Assembly: GCA_033764095.1 (NCBI GenBank)
Contig: JANRJF010000262.1
Coordinates: 1 to 7,961 of the forward strand
DNA: 7,961 nt
DNA from: JBDTMT01 sp033764095
GTDB lineage: Bacteria > Desulfobacterota > Binatia > HRBIN30 > CADEER01
Reading direction: 5' to 3'
Shown in pieces: positions 1-5,525 of this stretch (position 1 is its first letter; every line of letters begins with the position of its first letter). The notes under the pieces are model-generated. The model ran no database searches and was not told the origin of the DNA. It saw only the letters and a program-made list of their open reading frames with translations. Made by a program: the position numbers and the translations under genes.

Positions 1-1860
1 CCGGCCGACTCCTTCGAACCGGCCACCACGGTCTGCCGCGCGGCGAGCCCGGGTGAGACCTGCGACGAGGTCGAGACCTGCACCGGTTCGAGCGCCACCT
101 GCCCGGCCGACGCGGTGAAGGTGAACGGCACGCTGTGCCGCGCCAGCGCCGGCGTCTGCGACCTGGCCGAGACCTGCGACGGCTCGAGCAAGTTCTGCCC
201 GAGCGATGCGAAGAGCACCGCCGTCTGCCGCGGCAGCGCCGGCGTCTGTGACATCGCCGAGTCCTGCAACGGCGTGAACAACAACTGCCCGACCGACCTG
301 TTCGTCTCCAGCTCCACCGTCTGCCGCAGCTCGGCAGGCATCTGCGACGTGGCCGAGAACTGCACCGGGTCGAGCGCCGCCTGTCCGGGCGACGCGAAGC
401 GCCCGAACAGCTTCGTCTGTAATTCCGGCTCGGGCGATCTGTGCGATCCGAGCGAGACCTGCGACGGCAGCAGCGACACCTGTCCGGCGGACAACGTCGC
501 GCCGGGCGGCACGCTGTGCCGCGCCGGCTCCGGCGACATGTGCGATCCGGACGAAACCTGCACCGGCGTGGCGGACCAGCCGTGCCCGGCCGACACCGTC
601 CTGCCGCCGACCACGGTCTGCGATCCGGGCTCGGGTGACATCTGCGACCCGGACACCTTCTGTCCGGGCGTGCCGAGCGGCACCTGCGCGGCCGACGTCG
701 TCGCGCCGCCGACCACCGTCTGCCGCCCCGGCTCGGGCGATCTGTGCGATCCGGACGAGCTGTGCACCGGCAACCCCGACGAGGCCTGCCCGCCCGACTT
801 CGTCGAGCCCAATACCACCGTCTGCAACCCCGGCTCGGGTGACGCGTGCGATCCGGACGAGTTCTGTCCGGGCATCGCGGCCGGCACCGCCGGCGCCTGC
901 GCACCCGACGTCTACTCGTCGCCGATCACCGTCTGCCGCGGCGCGGCCGGCGAGTGCGACGCGGTGGAGAACTGCCCGGGCACGCCCGACGCGGCCTGCC
1001 CCGGCGACAGCAAGGTCGCGAACGGCACCACCTGCCGCAGCTCGGCGGGTATCTGCGACGTGATCGAAGCGTGTGACGGCGTCAGCGACACCTGCCCGGT
1101 GGACGCCTTCCTGCCCAACACCACCACCTGCCGCGCCGACGCGGGCATCTGCGACGTGGCCGAGACCTGCACCGGGTCGAGCGCCACCTGCCCGGCCGAC
1201 AGCTTCGAGGCGGACGGCTTCTCGTGCACCGACGGGGCCTTCTGCAATGGCGACGAGACCTGCCAGAGCGGCACGTGCTCGCCGGGCACCAGCCCGTGCG
1301 GCCTGGGCGAGAACTGCGACGAAGGCTCGCAGCTCTGCTTCGTCGGTCAGTGCCCGAACGCGCCGACGGCGTGCCTCACGGCGCTGAAGAGCAAGGTCAT
1401 CATCAAGAACAAGACCGACGACTCGAAGGACAAGCTGGTCTGGAAGTGGACCAAGGGCGACGCGACGGTGGTCGGCGACTTCGCCGATCCGACCGCGTCG
1501 GCCAACTACGCCCTGTGCTTCTACACCGGCGCCAGCCAGACGCTGGTCGGGGCGGCGGAGATCCCGCCGAGCAACACCAACTGGAGCCCGATCGGCACCA
1601 AGGGCTACAAGTACAAGGAGCTGACCGGCTCGGCCGACGGCATCACCAAGGTGCTGGTGAAGTCCGGCTCCGCCGGCAAGTCGAAGGCGTTGGTGAAGGG
1701 TAAGGGTCTGAACCTGCCCGACTTCACCATGCCGCTCGACACCACTGCGCCGGGCGTGGTCATCCAGCTGCGCAACAACGCCACCGGCAAGTGCCTGACC
1801 TCGGCCTTCACCGCGCCGAAGAAGAACGACGCGACGCAGTTCAAGGCCAAGAACGGCTGA
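1..1860 (+). CDS. Cysteine-rich disintegrin-like repeat protein with Lys-rich C-terminal domain, 5' end cut by window
   Basis: The reading frame is open from base 1 to TGA at 1858-1860, so the visible 619 residues are only the C-terminal part; the GTG at 115 is an internal Val, not a start. The first Cys is at 34-36. From there twelve tandem units of 30-37 residues each hold four Cys, on the plan C-R-x(3-5)-G-x-C-D-x-x-E-x-C-x-G-x(4-6)-C-x-x-D. The thirteenth unit (1225-1374) is diverged and has extra Cys. The plan matches the segment around the ECD integrin-binding loop of ADAM/snake-venom disintegrin domains, and one unit (934-1032) actually has ECD. Residues from 1375 on form a separate domain of about 160 residues, rich in Lys, Trp and Tyr, with two Cys. 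Dense Cys pairing implies an exported, disulfide-stabilised protein; the signal peptide would lie outside the window. Role unknown: surface adhesion or a structural stalk is inference. Confidence 0.85.
   Translation, partial: PADSFEPATTVCRAASPGETCDEVETCTGSSATCPADAVKVNGTLCRASAGVCDLAETCDGSSKFCPSDAKSTAVCRGSAGVCDIAESCNGVNNNCPTDLFVSSSTVCRSSAGICDVAENCTGSSAACPGDAKRPNSFVCNSGSGDLCDPSETCDGSSDTCPADNVAPGGTLCRAGSGDMCDPDETCTGVADQPCPADTVLPPTTVCDPGSGDICDPDTFCPGVPSGTCAADVVAPPTTVCRPGSGDLCDPDELCTGNPDEACPPDFVEPNTTVCNPGSGDACDPDEFCPGIAAGTAGACAPDVYSSPITVCRGAAGECDAVENCPGTPDAACPGDSKVANGTTCRSSAGICDVIEACDGVSDTCPVDAFLPNTTTCRADAGICDVAETCTGSSATCPADSFEADGFSCTDGAFCNGDETCQSGTCSPGTSPCGLGENCDEGSQLCFVGQCPNAPTACLTALKSKVIIKNKTDDSKDKLVWKWTKGDATVVGDFADPTASANYALCFYTGASQTLVGAAEIPPSNTNWSPIGTKGYKYKELTGSADGITKVLVKSGSAGKSKALVKGKGLNLPDFTMPLDTTAPGVVIQLRNNATGKCLTSAFTAPKKNDATQFKAKNG
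34..1224 (+). repeat. Twelve tandem ~33-residue Cys-rich coding repeats
   Basis: Repeat units begin with the Cys codons at 34, 136, 226, 322, 418, 517, 619, 721, 823, 934, 1033 and 1129, giving periods of 102, 90, 96, 96, 99, 102, 102, 102, 111, 99, 96 and 96 bp. Two sequence types are visible. Units 2-4 and 10-12 are of an SAG-x-CD-x-AE type. Units 5-9 are of a GSGD-x-CDP(D/S) type with more Asp. The arrangement is therefore A-B-A, which points to local duplication of a B-type module inside an A-type array. All units stay in frame, so copy number could change without disrupting the protein. Confidence 0.9.
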
Positions 1861-1885
1861 TCAGCCGCTCTGAGATCCGCAACGG

Positions 1886-1913
1886 CGGCCCGGCATCGAG
1901 AGATGCCGGGCCG
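1886..1913 (+). terminator. Perfect 12-bp hairpin with GAGA tetraloop, likely terminator of the repeat-protein gene
   Basis: Arms 1886-1897 and 1902-1913 are perfectly complementary for 12 bp, very GC-rich, and closed by a GNRA-type GAGA tetraloop. The hairpin starts 26 bp after the stop codon at 1860. The following sequence (tcgtcgtct) is only moderately T-rich, so it is a weak U-tract. The position between two genes of the same strand supports intrinsic termination or 3'-end protection. The rest of the 184-bp gap to the next gene shows no further clear element except the ribosome binding site. Confidence 0.75.
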
Positions 1914-2032
1914 TCGTCGTCTGGAGGCGCTGCCGGCGCGGCGACTGCGTGGCGCGCCCCCGCCACTGGGCCCACGAACAGCGAAACGCCGCGGTTGCCC
2001 GCCAGCGTCGTGCTCGGTCACAGTGCCGCGCG

Positions 2033-2039
2033 GGAGGAG
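2033..2039 (+). promoter_or_regulatory. Shine-Dalgarno site deciding the GST start
   Basis: GGAGGAG lies 5 bp before ATG 2045. An upstream in-frame GTG at 1949 would add 32 Arg/Ala-rich residues that precede the canonical GST beta-1 strand and has no comparable site, so ATG 2045 is preferred. Confidence 0.8.
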
Positions 2040-2044
2040 CCGCG

Positions 2045-2650
2045 ATGCTGCGACTGTACGACTACCTATCCTCGGGCAACGGCTACAAAGTCCGCCTGCT
2101 GCTCGCCCAGCTCGGCGTGCCGTTCGAGCGCGTCGAGCTCGACATCCTGCAGGGCGAGACGCGCACCACCGAGTTCCTCGCCAAGAACCCCAACGGCCGC
2201 ATTCCGACGCTGGAGATCGAGCCGGGCGTCTTCCTGCCGGAGTCGAACGCCATCTGCTGGTACCTCGCCGACGGCACGCCGTTCATTCCCGGCGAGCGGC
2301 TGGCGCGCGCCCAGGTACTGCAGTGGATGTTCTTCGAGCAGTACTCGCACGAGCCGAACATCGCCACGGTGCGCTTCTGGGTGACGCACGACCAGCTCAC
2401 GCCGGAGCGCCGCGCCCAACTGGAGACCAAGCGGGCCCTGGGCTACGCCGCGCTCGACGTCATGGAGCGCCATCTGACCACCCAGCCGTTCTTCGTCGGC
2501 GCGCGCTACTCGATCGCCGACATCGCCCTCTACGCCTACACGCACGTCGCCGCAGAGGGCGGCTTCGATCTCGCCCGCTTCACCGCCGTGCGCGCCTGGC
2601 TGGACCGCGTCGCCGCGCAGCCCGGCCACGTGCCGATCACGCACGCCTGA
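2045..2650 (+). CDS. Glutathione S-transferase family protein (201 aa)
   Basis: Cytosolic-type GST, presumably conjugating glutathione to electrophiles or acting as a thiol reductase; no specific substrate can be assigned. The N-terminal thioredoxin-like domain (about residues 1-80) begins MLRLYDYLSSGNGYKVRL, with Ser9/Ser10 near the usual catalytic position. It carries NPNGRIPTL with the cis-Pro loop (Pro54) and ESNAI (Glu66-Ser67), which binds the gamma-glutamyl part of glutathione. The helical C-terminal domain has YSIADIALY (156-164), whose Ser156/Asp159 form the conserved N-capping box of helix 6. The 201-residue length is normal for bacterial GSTs. The gene follows the repeat-protein terminator and converges on the SDR gene with a 34-bp gap, so it is probably monocistronic. 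Family assignment is firm; the class within the family is not resolved. Confidence 0.9.
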   Translation: MLRLYDYLSSGNGYKVRLLLAQLGVPFERVELDILQGETRTTEFLAKNPNGRIPTLEIEPGVFLPESNAICWYLADGTPFIPGERLARAQVLQWMFFEQYSHEPNIATVRFWVTHDQLTPERRAQLETKRALGYAALDVMERHLTTQPFFVGARYSIADIALYAYTHVAAEGGFDLARFTAVRAWLDRVAAQPGHVPITHA

Positions 2651-2684
2651 CGGCGCGCGTCGATCGCCACGTGCCGGCCCGCGC

Positions 2685-3587
2685 TCACATGTATCCCGGC
2701 TGCTTCGGGTGCTTGCCGAACAGTTCGTCCTTGCGCGCCACCAGGTCCTCGGCGGTGAAGGCGGCGTTCGGCTTGCTGATCTGGTTGAGGATGTGCCAGC
2801 CGCCGACCAGCATCACCTCGCCGCCCCAGACAATGAAGCCCTGGCCGTTCAGGTCGCCGGCCTGCTCGCTGGCGAGGAACACCACCAGCTGCGCCGGCCA
2901 GGCCGGGTGGAACGCGTCGAAGCCGCTCTCCGGCTTGGCGAACATCGAGGCGTTCGGCATCGTGTCGGTCATGCGCGTGCGGGCGCGCGGGGCGATGAAG
3001 TTGGCGGTGACGCCGTATTTGCCCATCTCGCGCGCCAGGCTGATGGTCAGCGCCGCGATCGCCGCCTTGGCCATGCCGTAGTTGCTGTTGCCCGCCGAGC
3101 CCAGCAGGCCGGCCTCGGACGAGGTGTTGACGATGCGCCCGTAGGTGGTGCCGGTGCTTTTCGCCAGCTCGCGCCAGCGCTGCGCGGCATGGCGCGACAT
3201 GGCGAAGTGGCCTTTGCAGTGCACCTGCATGACCAGGTCGAACTCCTCCTCGCTCATGTTGAAGCTCATGCGGTCGCGCAGCACGCCGGCGTTGTTGACC
3301 ACGATGTCGAGGCGCCCCCAGGTGTCGTAGGCCTGATCGATGGTGCGCTTGGCGCCCTGCCAGTCGGCGACGTTCTCGCCGTTGGTGGCCGCCGTGCCGC
3401 CGGCCTGCGTGATCTCGGCCACCACCTCGGCCGCCGGGCTCTGGTCGGCGCCGTCGCCGCTCACCGAGGTGCCGATGTCGTTGACGATCACCTTGGCGCC
3501 GGCGGCGGCCAGTGCCAGCGCTTCCTCACGTCCCAGCCCGCGCCCGGCGCCGGTGACGATCGCAACCTTCCCGTCGAGTAGTCGCAT
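2685..3587 (-). CDS. SDR family oxidoreductase, MFE-2/HSD17B4-like 3-hydroxyacyl-CoA dehydrogenase type (300 aa)
   Basis: NAD(P)-dependent short-chain dehydrogenase. Visible in order: a Rossmann dinucleotide motif TGAGRGLG (12-19); VIVNDIG (33-39), where Asp37 at the end of beta-2 suggests NAD preference; NNAG (98-101); and a catalytic set Ser157, Tyr170, Lys174 (Y-x-x-x-K within NYGMAK). The segment NNAGVLRDRMSF followed by VHCKGHF has His123 where classical SDRs have the catalytic Asn. The same His and the same LRDR-S-F stretch occur in the dehydrogenase part of peroxisomal multifunctional enzyme 2 (HSD17B4), so I place it in that branch and infer a 3-hydroxyacyl-CoA or related beta-oxidation substrate. 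Length is typical for the stand-alone form; no hydratase domain follows. Start ATG 3587 is supported by GGGAGGG (3592-3598) at a 4-bp spacing. It is divergent from the ABM gene. Confidence 0.9.
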   Translation of the reverse strand: MRLLDGKVAIVTGAGRGLGREEALALAAAGAKVIVNDIGTSVSGDGADQSPAAEVVAEITQAGGTAATNGENVADWQGAKRTIDQAYDTWGRLDIVVNNAGVLRDRMSFNMSEEEFDLVMQVHCKGHFAMSRHAAQRWRELAKSTGTTYGRIVNTSSEAGLLGSAGNSNYGMAKAAIAALTISLAREMGKYGVTANFIAPRARTRMTDTMPNASMFAKPESGFDAFHPAWPAQLVVFLASEQAGDLNGQGFIVWGGEVMLVGGWHILNQISKPNAAFTAEDLVARKDELFGKHPKQPGYM

Positions 3588-3619
3588 GGATCCCTCCCGT
3601 CTCTCGTAGCGAACGCTCG

Positions 3620-3648
3620 TCGATAGACAGTCTGTCCGCGTCCAGCAA
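3620..3648 (-). promoter_or_regulatory. Candidate SDR promoter containing an 11-bp palindromic operator
   Basis: On the minus strand a -35-like TTGCTG (3643-3648) and a -10-like TATCGA (3620-3625) are separated by exactly 17 bp. Each matches the sigma-70 consensus in three of six bases. An 11-bp palindrome GACAGTCTGTC (3626-3636) sits in the spacer directly against the -10 box, a position where a repressor would block RNA polymerase. Such short symmetric sites are typical of TetR-family operators, but the regulator is not in the window. The 135-bp gap (3588-3722) separates two divergent genes. Confidence 0.35.
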
Positions 3649-3670
3649 GCGCCGGTTCAGCGCGCCCACC

Positions 3671-3699
3671 TTGTCGCGCGCACCGGTGCGGGATAGATC
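3671..3699 (+). promoter_or_regulatory. Weak candidate promoter for the ABM gene
   Basis: TTGTCG (3671-3676) and TAGATC (3694-3699) are spaced 17 bp apart and match the -35 and -10 consensus in four and three of six bases. The predicted transcription start would lie just before the Shine-Dalgarno GGGGGAG (3708-3714), giving a leader of under 20 nt. This is a weak call in GC-rich DNA. Confidence 0.25.
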
Positions 3700-3722
3700 G
3701 CGCGGCTGGGGGAGCACACGTC

Positions 3723-4022
3723 ATGCTGACCATCGTCGCGAAGATGAAGATCAAGGCCGGCAAGGAAGGACAGGCGGAGCAGGCGCTGTCCGACATGATC
3801 GGCTACGTCTCGGCCAACGAGCCGGGCACGCTGCGCTACTCGCTGCACCGCGCCGTCGGCGATCCGACCACGCTGCTGATGTACGAGCAGTACGCCGACC
3901 AGGCGGCGGTCGACACGCACGGCACCAGCGCGCGTATCCAGCAGCTCTTCGGCACGCTCGGCCCGCTGCTCGACGGGCAGCCGGGCATCGAGATGTACGT
4001 CGAGGTGGCCGGCAAGAAGTAG
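3723..4022 (+). CDS. ABM-fold monooxygenase-like protein (99 aa)
   Basis: Small protein of the antibiotic biosynthesis monooxygenase (ABM, dimeric alpha-beta barrel) family, which includes the quinol monooxygenase YgiN and many uncharacterised members. The start MLTIVAKMKIKAGKE is the first beta strand and the KxGxE turn. Then follow a helix with AEQALSDMI, the conserved EPGTLRYSLHR (33-43), DPTTLLMYEQYAD (47-59) and a His in DTHGTSAR (His66), all standard positions. The 99-residue length is exactly that of one ABM domain, which works as a dimer without a bound cofactor. ATG 3723 is supported by GGGGGAG (3708-3714) 8 bp upstream. It is divergent from the SDR gene, so joint regulation is possible. 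It may oxidise a quinol or aromatic, or detoxify a reactive compound; the substrate is not readable from sequence. Confidence 0.88.
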   Translation: MLTIVAKMKIKAGKEGQAEQALSDMIGYVSANEPGTLRYSLHRAVGDPTTLLMYEQYADQAAVDTHGTSARIQQLFGTLGPLLDGQPGIEMYVEVAGKK

Positions 4023-4047
4023 CGGCGCTGCGCCGCTAGCGCAGCGC
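4020..4047. terminator. Bidirectional terminator: two overlapping, mutually exclusive hairpins at a convergent gene end
   Basis: Hairpin 1 pairs 4020-4027 with 4031-4038 (8 bp, perfect, 3-nt loop). Hairpin 2 pairs 4025-4033 with 4039-4047 (9 bp, perfect, 5-nt loop). They share bases, so only one can form at a time. The left arm of hairpin 1 begins with the TAG stop of the plus-strand ABM gene, and its right arm ends with the TAG stop of the minus-strand lipocalin-like gene. Only 13 bp separate the two coding regions. There is no T-tract on either side, so termination would rely on structure, Rho or collision. Confidence 0.6.
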
Positions 4048-5427
4048 GGCGTCCAGATCCGCGACGATCTGCAGCACGTGCGCGCGCTGCGGCGCGGCGA
4101 GGCGCTCGCACTGCGGGCGGACGCGCTCGCGCAGGTGGGCGCGCGCCGCGGCGCGCCCGTGGTGGCTGAGAAAGCCGTCCACCTCCCAGGCGAGGTTGGC
4201 GAGCGCCAATCCGCTCGGACCGCCGGCCGCTAGCGCCGCGGCCGGGAGGTGGCGCAGGGTCTGGCGCAGCACCTCGACCAGCTCGAAGTCGCGCGCGAAG
4301 ATCATCGTGCGTTCGTGGAAGCCGAAGCCGCTGAGCGGCTGCTCGCCGAGCCGCCCCTCGATGCGCGTCGGCCCGCTCCAGTACTCGATCGGAAACAGGT
4401 GCGCCGGCGCCGGCACCAGCGGCGTCGAGCTGAGCTCGAGCTCCCAGGCCGGCACGCGCAGGCGATAGCCGTCCGACATCCACTTGGCGCCGCGGGTGAG
4501 CGGTCGGGTGGGGCGGACGTGCTCGGGATCGCGCACGAACGAGGTGCGCTCCAACTCGTACTCGGTGGTGCACAGCACGCGCCCGTCGGCGGTGGCGAGC
4601 GTCACCCCCCAGAACGGGATCGGCCGGTTGTGGCGCGGCCGGTCGATGTTCATCCAGGCGCTCAGCGCCATGCCGTTGTCGAGATGCAGCTGGCGCCACT
4701 CGTGCCGGTAGCGGGCGCTGCGGCTGTCGTTGTGGACGCCGAGGTGGCGCGGCGTCCATTGCCGGTCGATCCAGCCGCAGTCGCCGTCCACCGCCTCGCG
4801 CGTGTCGCCCCAGGCGAGCGTGCCGGAGAAGCGCAGGTCGCTCTGGAAGTAGGAGTGCGTGCCGTACTGGCCGATGCAGGTCTTGGTGCCGGCGTACTCG
4901 GCGCCGCCGACCGGCATCGGCGGCTTGAGCGTGTCGATGTCGAGCTCGAGGTGCATGCGGCGCCGGTCGGCATCGGTGCCGTGCAGCGACACGTGGTAGG
5001 CGAACGGCTGCAGGGTGCCGTCGGCGGCGCGCCGCGTCGTCCAGCTGCTGCGGCCGGGTGCGGCGTCGAAGGCGACATCGAGATGGCCGGGCGCCACCGA
5101 CAGTTTGTAGCGCCGGCGCAGCCGGAACGGCCGCGGCAGGTCGAACTCGGAGAAGGTGCCGTAGGTGCCGGCGCCGAGGTCGAACAGCGCCAGCGTGTAG
5201 AAGTCGGCGCGCAGGCGGTGGTGGATGTCGTTGAAGGTGAAGACGGTGAGGAAGGCCCACTCGCGTCCGCTGGCGCGCCCGCGCAGCCGGCCGGCGACGT
5301 AGTAGGTGTTCGATTCGGCGCCCTGATCGCCTTCGGCGGCGGGGAAGATGAGCTGCGCATCGTCCGGTGCGAGCACGAACGGATAGCGCTTCCAGTCCGC
5401 CGCGCGGCGCGCTGCCTTCCCCTCCAT
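4036..5427 (-). CDS. CrtC/AttH-like lipocalin-fold protein (463 aa)
   Basis: Resembles the carotenoid 1,2-hydratase (CrtC) and AttH superfamily: two lipocalin-like beta barrels in tandem. The N-terminal barrel holds EWAFLTVFTFND and FYTLALFDLG. The signature GWIDRQW (218-224 from the chosen start) corresponds to the W-x-D-R-Q-W-like motif at the junction of the two barrels. The second barrel ends with YWSGPTRIEG and GFGFHERT (369-374), like the closing strand in CrtC proteins. About 80 residues of Ala/Arg/Leu-rich helix follow. No clear signal peptide. The frame extends upstream to a GTG at 5523, but those 32 residues are Ser/Arg-rich, lie over the divergent ADH promoter and have no ribosome site, so ATG 5427 is preferred, although its own Shine-Dalgarno is also poor. 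CrtC itself hydrates a carotenoid double bond; most family members are uncharacterised, so a lipid or isoprenoid ligand is inference. Confidence 0.78.
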   Translation of the reverse strand: MEGKAARRAADWKRYPFVLAPDDAQLIFPAAEGDQGAESNTYYVAGRLRGRASGREWAFLTVFTFNDIHHRLRADFYTLALFDLGAGTYGTFSEFDLPRPFRLRRRYKLSVAPGHLDVAFDAAPGRSSWTTRRAADGTLQPFAYHVSLHGTDADRRRMHLELDIDTLKPPMPVGGAEYAGTKTCIGQYGTHSYFQSDLRFSGTLAWGDTREAVDGDCGWIDRQWTPRHLGVHNDSRSARYRHEWRQLHLDNGMALSAWMNIDRPRHNRPIPFWGVTLATADGRVLCTTEYELERTSFVRDPEHVRPTRPLTRGAKWMSDGYRLRVPAWELELSSTPLVPAPAHLFPIEYWSGPTRIEGRLGEQPLSGFGFHERTMIFARDFELVEVLRQTLRHLPAAALAAGGPSGLALANLAWEVDGFLSHHGRAAARAHLRERVRPQCERLAAPQRAHVLQIVADLDAALR

Positions 5428-5435
5428 CCCCGGGT

Positions 5436-5477
5436 TTGACCTGACCGATCGAATCGTCCTACGAAGTTTCGTCCTAC
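5436..5477 (+). promoter_or_regulatory. Candidate ADH promoter with direct and inverted repeats
   Basis: TTGACC (5436-5441) matches the -35 consensus in five of six bases, and TACGAA (5460-5465) matches the -10 in three of six, with an 18-bp spacer. Over the -10 lie a direct repeat TCGTCCTAC (5454-5462 and 5469-5477, 15 bp apart) and an inverted repeat ACGAA-gt-TTCGT (5461-5472). These could bind a regulator acting on the ADH gene, the divergent lipocalin-like gene, or both. The rest of the 98-bp gap includes a GC-only palindrome (5479-5485 with 5487-5493). Confidence 0.38.
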
Positions 5478-5525
5478 TGCGCGCGTCGCGCGCGGATCGC
5501 TCACCGCTATTCGAGGGAGGCACAG

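Noticed and set aside
34..1224. Regular repeats of about 100 bp as a CRISPR array
   Set aside because: The units are protein-coding, in frame, with conserved Cys codons and no constant repeat separated by unique spacers.
2651..2684. Possible terminator between the convergent GST and SDR genes
   Set aside because: Only short palindromes (cgatcg, cacgtg) and weak gcgc pairing are visible in the 34-bp gap; nothing comparable to the hairpins elsewhere.
1605..3081. Long open frames (minus 1605-2021, plus 1791-2384 and 1903-3081) around the GST and SDR genes
   Set aside because: They overlap the GST and SDR genes in other frames, have Arg/Ala/Pro-biased composition, and lack ribosome sites or domains.
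3217..3219. His in place of the catalytic Asn of the SDR (His123)
   Set aside because: Not an anomaly: the MFE-2/HSD17B4-like branch has His at this place within V-H-x-x-G-x-F, so it is a family trait, used here for classification.
2709..3609. Plus-strand open frames opposite the SDR gene
   Set aside because: The SDR motifs (Rossmann TGAGRGLG, NNAG, YxxxK) fix the real gene on the minus strand; the plus-strand frames are complementary shadows.
5428..5523. N-terminal extension of the CrtC-like protein from GTG 5523
   Set aside because: No ribosome site precedes it, its 32 residues are Arg/Ser-rich without a signal peptide, and it would cover the divergent ADH promoter region.
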